NCBI RefSeq assembly: GCF_937958535.1
Contig: NZ_CALGNQ010000036.1
Coordinates: 1 to 44,762, forward strand
Origin: an uncultured Georgenia sp.
Lineage (GTDB): Bacteria > Actinomycetota > Actinomycetes > Actinomycetales > Actinomycetaceae
Direction of reading: 5' to 3'
Length of the DNA: 44,762 nucleotides
The notes beneath the pieces were generated by a model that made no database searches, was not told the DNA's origin, and saw only the letters and a list, made by a program, of their open reading frames with translations. The position numbers and the translations under genes are program-made. Shown here in pieces: positions 35,788-44,762 of the stretch; position 1 is the stretch's first letter; each line of letters starts with the position of its first letter.

Positions 35788-36135
35788 TCAGTCGACGACC
35801 CGCACCGCCTCGAGCCGGCACTGGACCGGGAAGGACTCCGCGCACGGGCCCATGACCCACACCTCGACGACGTCGCCCACGGACAGCTCGACGTCCTCGC
35901 CGTCCGAGCCCACCACCGGGTGGTCGCCGTCCAGGCTCATGCCCTCGTAGTACCGGTCCGAGGCCTCGCGCAGGACGACCCGACCGGACGTCCCCGGGGC
36001 GACGACCCCGCCGACGTCCGGCTCCCGGTCCGGCAGCCGGGAACCCGTGCCACAGGCCGCCACGGCGAGGACGACGGCGAGGACCACCCCTGCACGCGCT
36101 GTCACGAGGCCCATCGTGGCACGCGCCGGGGACAC
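35788..36135 (-). CDS. Small putative lipoprotein
   Basis: A 115-residue protein with an N-terminal signal peptide (VTARAGVVLAVVLAVAAC) ending in a VAAC lipobox, so it is probably lipidated at the cysteine and kept on the outer face of the membrane. The mature part is acidic, beta-rich in appearance, and contains a Cys pair (GPCAESFPVQC) near its end that may form a disulfide. No family recognised. ATG at 36114 gives a more usual signal length than ATG at 36135. It directly follows the drrB-like gene on the same strand (one-base gap), so it may be co-transcribed. Confidence 0.65.
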   Translation of the reverse strand: MSPARATMGLVTARAGVVLAVVLAVAACGTGSRLPDREPDVGGVVAPGTSGRVVLREASDRYYEGMSLDGDHPVVGSDGEDVELSVGDVVEVWVMGPCAESFPVQCRLEAVRVVD

Positions 36136-36136
36136 C

Positions 36137-36928
36137 TCAGCGACGGCCTGCCCGGCGCCGGAACTGCGTCGCCGCCCAGACCACGGCGAGGAGCAGGACG
36201 CCGCCGAGCCAGGCCGTGGCGACCAGGGGGGCGGCTCCGGGGTCGGTGCCCATGAGAAGCCCGCGCAGCGTCTCGATCACCGGGGTGATCGGTTGGTGCT
36301 CGGCCACCCCGCGCAGCCAGCCGGGCAGCGTGTCGGCCCCGACGAAGGCCGTGGACACATAGGGCAGGAAGAGCAGGACGAAGCCGTACCCGTTGGCGGC
36401 CTCCGGGCTGCCGGTCGCCAGCCCGATCGCCGCGAAGAGGTAGGTGATGGTGAGGATGTACAGGGCGACGAGCGCGACGGCCAGTACCCACGCCGCCCCT
36501 CCGGCCGTGGGGCGGAAGCCGATCGCGAGCGCCACCGCGATGACGACGCCGGTCGCCACGAGGTTGCGGGCCAGGCTGGCGACGACGTGGCCGGTGACCA
36601 CCGCCCAGCTGCGGATCGGCAACGTCCGGAAGCGGTCCATGAGCCCGGAGGAGGCGTCGTCGGCCACGTCGACGGCGGTGGAGGAGGCGCCGAATCCGGC
36701 GCAGAGCAGGATGATCCCGGGTACGACGTAGTCGACGTACCCGCCGGAGGGGTCGAGCGCGCCGCCGAAGACGTAGACGAAGAGCAGCATGAGGAACACC
36801 GGCAGCAGCACGGCCATGAGCATCGCCTCGGCGTTGCGCAGGCTGTGCCGCAGGCTGCGGCCGACGAAGACGGCCTCCTCGGTGCCGGGGCGCAGCCGCC
36901 GGGCGGGTGGTGCGGTGAGGGCGGTCAT
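36137..36928 (-). CDS. ABC-2 type exporter permease (DrrB-like)
   Basis: Membrane subunit of a daunorubicin-resistance-type ABC exporter. The 263-residue product has six membrane helices, with the ABC-2 signature around DYVVPGIILLCAGFGASSTAVDVADDASSGLMDRFRTLPIRSWAVVTGH near residues 70-120 and ANGYGFVLLFLPYVSTAFV near residue 185. ATG at 36928 overlaps the ATPase stop (ATGA), so the two are co-translated. The exported compound is unknown; an antibiotic or lipid is usual for this family. A divergent TetR gene probably controls the pair. Confidence 0.9.
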   Translation of the reverse strand: MTALTAPPARRLRPGTEEAVFVGRSLRHSLRNAEAMLMAVLLPVFLMLLFVYVFGGALDPSGGYVDYVVPGIILLCAGFGASSTAVDVADDASSGLMDRFRTLPIRSWAVVTGHVVASLARNLVATGVVIAVALAIGFRPTAGGAAWVLAVALVALYILTITYLFAAIGLATGSPEAANGYGFVLLFLPYVSTAFVGADTLPGWLRGVAEHQPITPVIETLRGLLMGTDPGAAPLVATAWLGGVLLLAVVWAATQFRRRAGRR

Positions 36929-37842
36929 GAGGCGCTCCTTCCGGTGAGCACGGGTGTGGGGGACGGTCCGGCGGGGTCGCCGGTGAGGGCGAAGAACACG
37001 TCGTCGAGGCTGGGGCGGCGGACGAGGAGCTCGCCGTCGATGGCGAGGGCGTCGATGGTGTCGAGCGCGCGGCGCAGTCCGGCGGGCGAGCCGTCGGTGG
37101 GCTCGGTGTGGAGCACCTCGCCGCGCGGACCGTGGACCTCGACGACCTCGTCGCCGACGGTGCGCTTGAGCTCGCGCGGCGTGCCCTCGGCGACGATGCG
37201 TCCGTCCCGCAGGATGGAGACCCGGTCGGCGAGCTCGTCGGCCTCCTCGAGGTACTGCGTGGTGAGCAGCACGGTGGTGCCGCCCTCGCGCAGCGTGCGG
37301 ACGACGTCCCACAGCTCGCGGCGGCTCGTCGGGTCCAGGCCGGTGGTCGGCTCGTCGAGGAAGACGACCGGGACGGCGACGACGAGGCTCAGCGCGATGT
37401 CGAGCCGTCGGCGCATCCCGCCGGAGAAGGTGCCGACCCGACGGCCCGCGGCGGCGGTGAGGCCGAAGCGCTCGATGAGCTCACGGGCCCGGGCGCGGGC
37501 CGCGGCGCGCCCCAACCCGTGGAGCGCGGCCATCATGCGGAGGTTCTCCTCCGCGGAGAGCAGCTCGTCCACCGCCGCGGCCTGACCGGTCAGCGCGATC
37601 CGCCGGCGGACGGTGCCGGCCTCGCGCACCGGGTCCGCGCCGGCGACCCGGACCCGGCCGGCGTCAGGCCGCACGAGCGTGGCGAGGATGGTGACGAGGG
37701 TCGTCTTCCCGGCGCCGTTCGGCCCGAGCAGGGCGTGCACCGTCCCGGCCGGTACCGCGAGGTCCACCCCGTCGAGCACCGCGAGCCGTCCGAAGCCCTT
37801 GCGCAGGCCACGCACCTCGATCATCGGTTCCATCTGGTCCAT
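36925..37842 (-). CDS. ABC exporter ATP-binding protein (DrrA-like)
   Basis: ATPase of the same exporter, 305 residues. Walker A is GPNGAGKTTL near residue 40, the Q-loop is ALTGQAAAVDELLSAEENL, the signature is FSGGMRRRLDIALSL, Walker B is VVFLDEPTTGLDP, and the switch region reads LLTTQYLEEADEL, with Gln where most ABC ATPases have His, as is usual in DrrA relatives. The C-terminal 80 residues are the extra DrrA domain. ATG at 37842 has GGAGGG upstream; ATGs at 37833 and 37824 are alternatives. The frame extends upstream through the promoter region and is not coding there. Confidence 0.92.
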   Translation of the reverse strand: MDQMEPMIEVRGLRKGFGRLAVLDGVDLAVPAGTVHALLGPNGAGKTTLVTILATLVRPDAGRVRVAGADPVREAGTVRRRIALTGQAAAVDELLSAEENLRMMAALHGLGRAAARARARELIERFGLTAAAGRRVGTFSGGMRRRLDIALSLVVAVPVVFLDEPTTGLDPTSRRELWDVVRTLREGGTTVLLTTQYLEEADELADRVSILRDGRIVAEGTPRELKRTVGDEVVEVHGPRGEVLHTEPTDGSPAGLRRALDTIDALAIDGELLVRRPSLDDVFFALTGDPAGPSPTPVLTGRSAS

Positions 37843-37871
37843 GTCGTCGTCCCTCCATGGTGTGTACGTAC

Positions 37872-37915
37872 TAAACAGTAGATGGCATATACCGGAATGT
37901 CTACGCCGTAAACAG
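37872..37915. promoter_or_regulatory. Candidate TetR operator region
   Basis: The divergent gap contains a GTAGA/TCTAC inverted repeat (37878-37882 and 37900-37904, 17 bases apart) and a direct TAAACAG repeat (37872-37878 and 37909-37915). Binding here would cover both promoters. The arms are short, so the exact operator is uncertain. Confidence 0.4.
37875..37903 (-). promoter_or_regulatory. Promoter of the drrAB-like operon
   Basis: On the minus strand TAGACA (37898-37903) and TACTGT (37875-37880) are 17 bases apart, a good sigma-70-type promoter. The region is clearly AT-richer than its flanks. It overlaps the candidate TetR operator sequences. Confidence 0.6.
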
Positions 37916-37918
37916 AAG

Positions 37919-37924
37919 TAGGGT
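37919..37924 (+). promoter_or_regulatory. -10 element TAGGGT, leaderless tetR promoter
   Basis: TAGGGT ends six bases before ATG 37931. Confidence 0.6.
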
Positions 37925-37930
37925 GGGGAC

Positions 37931-38893
37931 ATGGAGACGGACCCGGAGGACGTGCCGCTGCCGCGCGGGGTGGCGCTCGCGTGGGGGGTGGCGGCCCACC
38001 CGCAGCGCGGGCCGAAGCGCGAGCTGAGCCTCGAGCGGATCGTCGAGTCCGCGATCGAGCTCGCCGACGCCGAGGGGCTGGGCGCCGTCTCGATGGCCGC
38101 CGTCGCGGGCCGGCTGGGCTTCACGACGATGGCGCTGTACCGCTACGTCACCAACAAGGACGAGCTGCTCATGGTCATGGCGGACGCCGCCCTGGGTGTG
38201 CCGCCGTTGAGCATCCGGGAGGGGGAGACGTGGCGTGATCGGGTGACCGCCTACCACCGCGAGACCCTCGCCGTGTACGAGGCACACCCCTGGCTGCTCG
38301 ACGTCCCGATCGAGGGCGTCCCGGCCACACCGGCAAGCCTGGGCTGGCTGGAGGAGGGCCTGGCGGCCCTGGAGGGCACCCCGCTGGACTGGCACGAGAA
38401 GACGGCGGTCATGCTCCTCGTCCAGGGCGTGGCACGGTGGACGGCGACGATCGAGCGCGGCTACCGCAGCCGGGCGGCCAGCGACGGCGTCAGCCCGGAC
38501 GAGATCGACCGGGTGACCGAGCACGTGCTGGACACCCTCGTCACGGCGGAGGGGTACCCGCACGTCCGCCAGGCGCTGGACCACGGCATCCTCACCGCCG
38601 ACGCCGACCCGTTCTCCTTCGGGCTGGACCGGGTCCTGGACGGCGTGGCCCTCTACGTCGAGCGGCGCGCCGAGCACGCCGAGCCGGCACCCGCGGCGAC
38701 GGGGGAGGAGGCCCCGGCCGCGACGGATGCCTACCCACGCGACCCGAAGGTCAGAGCCGTGCGCGCCGAGCGCCGGGAGGCCGAGCGGGCGCTGCGGGAG
38801 GCCGAGCGGCGGCTCCGCGAGACGGTCAAGCGAGAGCGCGAGGCGGTGGCCCGGGCCCGCGAGAGGGAGGGGCGGGACAGTGCCCGACCCTAG
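37931..38893 (+). CDS. TetR-family regulator with charged C-terminal helical tail
   Basis: Probable repressor of the divergent exporter. The N-terminal helix-turn-helix (residues 35-80) reads LSLERIVESAIELADAEGLGAVSMAAVAGRLGFTTMALYRYVTNKDELL, typical of TetR proteins. The ligand-binding part spans about residues 90-235. After an Ala/Pro/Glu linker, residues 275-320 form an Arg/Glu-rich stretch (RAERREAERALREAERRLRETVKREREAVARAR) that should be a long helix or coiled coil; this makes the protein longer (320 residues) than the usual 200-230. Neighbouring exporters of this type are usually drug-inducible through the TetR partner. Confidence 0.9.
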   Translation: METDPEDVPLPRGVALAWGVAAHPQRGPKRELSLERIVESAIELADAEGLGAVSMAAVAGRLGFTTMALYRYVTNKDELLMVMADAALGVPPLSIREGETWRDRVTAYHRETLAVYEAHPWLLDVPIEGVPATPASLGWLEEGLAALEGTPLDWHEKTAVMLLVQGVARWTATIERGYRSRAASDGVSPDEIDRVTEHVLDTLVTAEGYPHVRQALDHGILTADADPFSFGLDRVLDGVALYVERRAEHAEPAPAATGEEAPAATDAYPRDPKVRAVRAERREAERALREAERRLRETVKREREAVARAREREGRDSARP

Positions 38894-38926
38894 CCACCGG
38901 CCCCCGCGCGTGGCACGATCACGCCC

Positions 38927-39376
38927 ATGACCGCCACCCCCGCGACCGAGCAGCGGCTGCGGGACCTCTCGCTCCTGCGGCGCGTCCGCGACCGGATCGA
39001 CCGGGAGTACGCCCAGCCGCTGGACGTCCCGGCGCTGGCCCGCGGCGTGCACATGTCGGCCGGCCACCTGAGCCGGGAGTTCCGGCGTGCCTACGGGGAG
39101 TCGCCCTACTCCTACCTCATGACCCGGCGCATCGAGCGGGCCATGACCCTGCTGCGGCGGGAGGAGCTGAGCGTCACCGAGATCTGCTTCGCGGTCGGGT
39201 TCTCCTCCCTCGGCACCTTCAGCACCCGGTTCACCGAGCTCGTCGGGATGCCGCCGAGCGTCTACCGGCGCGAGGCCGCCCGCTCGGCCGCCGCCCTGCC
39301 GCCGTGCGTGGCGAAGCGGGTGAGCAGACCGATCAGGAATCGAGAAGCCCCGGCCGCCCAGGCGCTACTAGCGTGA
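38927..39376 (+). CDS. AraC-family regulator, DNA-binding domain only
   Basis: A 149-residue protein that is almost entirely the double helix-turn-helix of the AraC family: DVPALARGVHMSAGHLSREFRRAYGESPYSYLMTRRIERAMTLL, then LSVTEICFAVGFSSLGTFSTRFTELVGMPPSVYR. There is no sensor domain. It overlaps the VOC gene by four bases. AraC-VOC pairs of this kind are common in actinobacteria; the VOC partner may serve as the missing sensor, which is inference. CACGAT at 38914-38919 lies seven bases before the ATG and may be a poor -10. Confidence 0.9.
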   Translation: MTATPATEQRLRDLSLLRRVRDRIDREYAQPLDVPALARGVHMSAGHLSREFRRAYGESPYSYLMTRRIERAMTLLRREELSVTEICFAVGFSSLGTFSTRFTELVGMPPSVYRREAARSAAALPPCVAKRVSRPIRNREAPAAQALLA

Positions 39377-39795
39377 CGGTCGTGGACATCACCATCCACG
39401 CCGGCTTCCTCCCGCACACCGACCCCGAGGCCTCGCTCGCCTTCTACCGTGACGCCCTGGGCTTCGAGGTCCGCCAGGACGTCGGCCAGGGCACCATGCG
39501 GTGGATCACCGTGGGGCCACCGAACCAGCCCGACACCGCGATCGTCCTCTACCCGCCCACGGCAGACCCGGGCATCACCGAGGACGAGCAGCGCACCATC
39601 GCCGAGATGATGGCCAAGGGCACCTTCGCCGGCATCATGCTCGCCACACCCGACGTCGACGCCGCGTTCGAACGCATCCAGGCCGCCGAAGGCGTCGAGG
39701 TCATGCAGGAACCCACCGACCAGGACTGGGGCATGCGCGACTGCGCCTTCCGCGACCCGGCGGGCAACACCGTCCGCCTGCAGCAGATCTCCTGA
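39373..39795 (+). CDS. VOC-family (glyoxalase/bleomycin resistance-like) protein
   Basis: A 140-residue protein with the two beta-alpha-beta-beta-beta modules of the vicinal oxygen chelate fold: FLPHTDPEASLAFYRDALGFEVRQDV in the first and LATPDVDAAFERIQAAEGVEVMQEPTDQDWGMRDCAFRDPAGNTVRLQQ in the second. Such proteins act as metal enzymes or as drug-binding resistance proteins. GTG at 39373 overlaps the araC stop; GTG at 39382 is an alternative start. The upstream open frame is in araC and tetR DNA and is not real. Confidence 0.9.
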   Translation: MTVVDITIHAGFLPHTDPEASLAFYRDALGFEVRQDVGQGTMRWITVGPPNQPDTAIVLYPPTADPGITEDEQRTIAEMMAKGTFAGIMLATPDVDAAFERIQAAEGVEVMQEPTDQDWGMRDCAFRDPAGNTVRLQQIS

Positions 39796-39820
39796 CCCAC
39801 GACCGGGGAGAGTACGACGT

Positions 39821-42199
<2,379 letters not shown>

Positions 42200-42281
42200 C
42201 AGGGCCGGGGCCCAGGGGATAGGGTCCCGGGCGGGGGGCAGCTGTCCAGACCGTCGGTGCGACGAACACGGAGGTTCGCCC

Positions 42282-42605
42282 ATGGACTCGCCAAGCCCTG
42301 ACGTGCCGCTCGCCGCGCGCCGGACGAACGCCCGGCCGCTGCTCACCTGGCTCATGGTGGTCTTCGCCGTGCCGGTCCCGCTCGGCATCGTGCTCGCCCT
42401 GCTGCCGCAGCTGACGGAGATCGGCGAGGTGTCCCACTGGCCCTGGGAGGAGTACGGCGTGCTCGGCTGGTGGCTGGTGCCGCTGAGCCTCGCGGTGGCC
42501 GCCGTGTGCGGGGCAGCCCGTCCCGACCGGGGGCGCAGCAAGGTGGTGTGGCTGCTCAGCGCCCTGGCCGTGCTGACGACCGCAGCGCTGTTCTACAACC
42601 CGTAG
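42282..42605 (+). CDS. Small membrane protein, function unknown
   Basis: A 107-residue protein with three likely membrane helices: LLTWLMVVFAVPVPLGIVLAL, WWLVPLSLAVAAVCGAA and VVWLLSALAVLTTAALFY. The N-terminal 20 residues are polar and cytoplasmic. I do not recognise a family. ATG at 42282 has GGAGG at 42271-42275 as a ribosome binding site, and TAGGGT at 42218-42223 may be a -10. Confidence 0.7.
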   Translation: MDSPSPDVPLAARRTNARPLLTWLMVVFAVPVPLGIVLALLPQLTEIGEVSHWPWEEYGVLGWWLVPLSLAVAAVCGAARPDRGRSKVVWLLSALAVLTTAALFYNP

Positions 42606-42661
42606 GCCCACGCCGCCCCACGACGTCCGTGGCACCCTCGCGGGCGGACCGCGGCGAGGAC

Positions 42662-42667
42662 TACACT
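42662..42667 (+). promoter_or_regulatory. -10 element TACACT upstream of the interrupted 2TM gene
   Basis: TACACT is a good -10 hexamer 37 bases before ATG 42705. It shows that the damaged gene once had, and may still have, its own promoter. Confidence 0.5.
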
Positions 42668-42704
42668 CGCGGCACCCAGACGTCCTCGCCGAGGTCGGTG
42701 CGCC

Positions 42705-43571
42705 ATGAAGGAGAGCCTCCTTCGCGCCGTCTCCACCGTCATACCGGTGGCGATCGGTCTGTGGGGTGCTGCGGCCTGGGGCGACACGGGTGCCGGCAAG
42801 GTGGCCACCGCCGTCGTCGTGGCCATCGTCATCGGCCTCATCGAGTGGCTCTTCGTCGTCCTGCCCAGGCACTCGCTGACCGCCCGCCGGTTCCTCGACC
42901 CACGGGCGGTCTGGGAGGGCGCCTGGATGTAGCTGGTCAGCAGCGCCACGTCGGACGGGAGCGGTCCCGAGGTGAACCGCTTCGCCCTCTTCGCCGTCCA
43001 CTACGGCGGTGAGCGGTACCGCATCAGCGGCACGGCCTACGACGAGCGCGGGGAGAAGGTGGCGATGTGGCACTCGGTCGGCAGCCCGACGTTCTCCCGC
43101 GACGGCAGGGAGCTGTCGTACGAGTGGCAGGGAGACGCCTACCGCCCGGAGGACGACGGAGCGCTGAGCCGGTCGGGCCTGTCCAAGCTCGAGCTCATCG
43201 ACGACGAGAGCGGGACCGGGCGGGTTGACCACGTCGCCGCCAGCCGTCAGCTGAGCTTCTACGTCAGCCGGGTGTCGAGGAAGTTCGACTCGAGCCGGTT
43301 CTCACCCGCCTGGGAGCGGGACTACGGCGAGGCCTGCGTGCGTGACCTCGGACCCACGGCGGTGACCGACCCCGCCCGGCGGAACGCGCTGGCCCGGCGG
43401 CTGGCAGCCGCCCCGGGCTTCCAGGACGTGCTCAGCCGCGAGCTCGGGTACCGGCCCAGGCGGTCGGGGCACGGGTCAGCTCGACAGCAGCCGCTCGAGG
43501 GGGATGGTGCCGTCCTGCCAGGGGAGCAGCGCCCACACCACGAGGTAGAGGGCGAACCCGACGCCGGGTAG
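42705..43571 (+). pseudogene. Two-helix membrane protein with beta-rich domain, split by an in-frame TAG
   Basis: The frame from ATG 42705 is open to 43571 apart from a TAG at 42930-42932. The first 75 residues hold two membrane helices (AVSTVIPVAIGLWGAAAWG and VATAVVVAIVIGLIEWLFVV) and end EGAWM. The sequence resumes in frame as LVSSATSDGSG and continues with a beta-rich region: NRFALFAVHYGGERYRISGTAYD, ELSYEWQGDAYR and SRQLSFYVSRVSRK. A CAG to TAG change would explain the break. The two-helix plus beta-barrel order, with a Trp-Met at the barrel entry, recalls the Cap15/S-2TMbeta immune effectors, but the match is by architecture only. The last 32 codons overlap the opposing pspC gene, so the original stop may also be lost. 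Confidence 0.6.
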
Positions 43572-43715
43572 CAGGAAGGCGAGGAGAACGAGCAGGCGGA
43601 CCACCGTGATGTTGGCGCCGAGCTGGTGGGCCAGGCCGGCGGCGACACCGCCGAGCATGCGCTCGGGGCCGCGCCGGAAGCCGGTGTTGCGGATGGAGTC
43701 GAAGAAGGATCTCAT
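43476..43715 (-). CDS. PspC-domain membrane protein
   Basis: A 79-residue protein with the PspC domain pattern: RRGPERMLGGVAAGLAHQLGANITVVRLLVLLAFLLPGVGFALYLVVWALLPW. In enterobacteria PspC senses envelope stress with PspB; in actinobacteria short stand-alone PspC proteins are common and less understood. It should have two membrane helices, or one helix and a re-entrant segment. Its 3' end overlaps the tail of the interrupted gene on the other strand by 96 bases. Confidence 0.88.
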   Translation of the reverse strand: MRSFFDSIRNTGFRRGPERMLGGVAAGLAHQLGANITVVRLLVLLAFLLPGVGFALYLVVWALLPWQDGTIPLERLLSS

Positions 43716-43819
43716 GCAGCGACGCTACGACCGGGCCCGGCCCGCGCACATCCGGGATGCCCCTGATCTGCGTCCCTGAGTCGCTGACCGGCCGCGCCGG
43801 CTCCTGCCAGACTGGCCGG

Positions 43820-44587
43820 ATGGGGGAGCGGACCGCCGTCGTCACCGGCGCCACCGGCGCCATCGGCCGCGAGCTCGTGACGGAGCTGCTCACGCGCGGC
43901 ATGTCGGTCGTCGCCCTCTGCCGCGACCCTGCCCGGCTGGGCGAGCTGACCGACGACCCGCGCGTGCGGGCGGTGCGGTGGGACCAGGGGGAGGGGAGCG
44001 AGCCGCCGGGGGAGGTGCGCGAGGCGGCCAGGGTCGACGTGCTCGTCCACACCGCGGGTGTCGCCCCGGTGACACCGGTGGCGGACACGACGGTCGCCGG
44101 ACTCACCCGGCTGATGTCCATCAACGTCGTCTCCGCCGCGGTGCTCACGGCCACCCTGCTCCCGGCGCTGCGAGCGACCGGTGGCCACGTCGTCCTCGTC
44201 AACAGCGCGCCCGGGCTGCGCGGCGTACCGGGCTGGTCGGGCTACCTGGGGAGCAAGTCCGCGCTGCGCGTCCTCGCCGACTCGCTGCGCGTCGAGGAGC
44301 CGGCCCTGCGGGTGACCACCGTGTACCCGGGGGCCGTGGCCACCGACCTGCTGCGGGAGGTGCGCCATGCGCGGGGCCAGGAGTACGACCCGGACCGGGC
44401 CGTCGGTGTGCGCAGCCCGGCTCGCTCACATCGGCTACGACATCGTTCGCGTAGTCGAGCGCCTCATCCGGGTCGTCGAACATCCTCCACTCTTCCCGGA
44501 CGCGGTCGGACGCCTCACCGGTGCCATCCACCGCGTAGTAGGTCTCAACGACCTCCCCGCCCTCGGCGATCGTGTACGCATCGGTGA
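43820..44587 (+). pseudogene. Short-chain dehydrogenase/reductase, C-terminus lost
   Basis: The first 190 residues are a clear classical SDR: the NAD(P) motif is VTGATGAIGRELV, the conserved Asn is in SINVVSAAVL, the catalytic Ser is in LVNSAPG and the Tyr/Lys pair in GYLGSKSALR. TTVYPGAVATDLLREV follows as expected. After DPDRAVG (about 44402) the product becomes Arg/Ser/Pro-rich and unlike any SDR, running to a stop at 44587. The usual C-terminal helix is missing. This looks like a break in the DNA rather than a variant protein. ATG 43820 is chosen; CAGACT six bases upstream may be a leaderless -10. Confidence 0.8.
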
Positions 44588-44726
44588 CCCACACGAACTC
44601 GCGGTCGTTCTCGCTCGCGAGACGCTCGGCGACCTCCCGCCGGGCTTCGTGCGGGGCAACCTCCCCGGCTGGTGTGCTCAGGGCGTCTGCCGCAGCTCCG
44701 TGGCACAGCGCGCCGATAATGCACAT
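44403..44726 (-). pseudogene. Opposing truncated ORF in foreign-looking DNA
   Basis: The minus-strand frame starts at ATG 44726, inside a palindrome, and reads through acidic, apparently real protein sequence (REVAERLASENDREFVWVTDAY, VREEWRMFDDPDEALDYANDVV) until about ADVSEP. It then runs without a stop into the antisense of the SDR gene, ending at 44199. The gene has therefore probably lost its 3' end at the same junction that cut the SDR. I recognise no family. Base composition is less GC-rich than in the rest of the window. Confidence 0.5.
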
Positions 44727-44729
44727 TAT
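44716..44729. repeat. 14-base palindrome ATAATG-CA-CATTAT
   Basis: Six-base perfect arms flank a CA centre in AT-rich DNA, 33 bases from the window edge. Such sites can be operators or recombinase crossover sites; its position beside a rearrangement junction makes the second plausible. Confidence 0.45.
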
Positions 44730-44762
44730 GTCAACTCAGGTCGGCGGGCGGGATGGTGCTCC

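Noticed and set aside
43972..44590. Full-length SDR extending to 44587
   Set aside because: The last 60 residues are Arg/Ser/Pro-rich and do not resemble any SDR C-terminus; a junction is the better explanation.

Overview
The window is chromosomal DNA of a very high-GC actinobacterium. Several things point there: many GTG starts, GTGA/ATGA stop-start overlaps, an RbpA gene, a mihF-gmk-rpoZ-coaBC-metK-priA run, pafBC next to tatAC, and neighbouring lnt and dpm1 genes. The layout resembles Micrococcales, but sequence alone does not fix the family. Most of the window is conserved housekeeping; accessory content is concentrated in the last 11 kb.

Layout. (1) Positions 1-7537 hold the pyrimidine operon: pyrB (5' end outside the window), pyrC, carA, carB and pyrF, almost all with overlapping start and stop codons. 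(2) 7656-11327 hold mihF, gmk, rpoZ, coaBC and metK. (3) 11399-17711 hold a helicase-motif-poor priA, a convergent YeiH-family membrane protein, a HAD protein, fmt and rsmB. (4) 17751-22180 hold rpe, an FMN riboswitch, a two-gene ABC importer (permease plus binding lipoprotein, RibXY-like, no ATPase), hisE, hisG and a PH-like membrane protein. In many actinobacteria the stretch between rpe and hisE carries riboflavin biosynthesis genes; here a riboswitch-controlled uptake system is found instead. (5) 22177-30493 hold a divergent DUF3866-type gene, pafB, pafC, a small membrane protein, tatA, tatC, a diacylglycerol-kinase-family gene and a HelY-like helicase. (6) 30853-34687 hold lnt and dpm1 (lipoprotein N-acylation and polyprenol-phosphate mannose synthesis), a strong bidirectional terminator, rbpA with a sigma-R/SigH-like promoter, and an aldo/keto reductase. 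(7) 34690-42605 are more variable: an unknown 329-residue protein, a small lipoprotein, a DrrAB-type ABC exporter with a divergent TetR regulator, then AraC, VOC and UvrA-like ABC ATPase genes, and a small membrane protein. (8) 42705-44762 look damaged. A gene for a protein with two membrane helices and a beta-rich domain is split by an in-frame TAG. A PspC-domain gene follows. Then an SDR gene loses its C-terminus at about 44400, where it meets an opposing truncated ORF in less GC-rich DNA that carries an ATAATG-CA-CATTAT palindrome.

Regulation visible in the sequence: at least ten genes have a TANNNT -10 hexamer ending 6-8 bases before the chosen start codon, the pattern of leaderless actinobacterial transcripts (metK, fmt, rpe, hisE, pafB, the gene at 25275, the helicase gene, lnt, the aldo/keto reductase, tetR). 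The FMN riboswitch has a downstream hairpin touching the ribosome binding site of the permease gene. No CRISPR array, rRNA, tRNA, insertion sequence or complete prophage was seen.

The points most worth following are the replacement of riboflavin synthesis by riboswitch-controlled uptake, the TAG-interrupted protein whose architecture recalls 2TM/beta-barrel immune effectors such as Cap15, and the rearrangement junction at the right edge.
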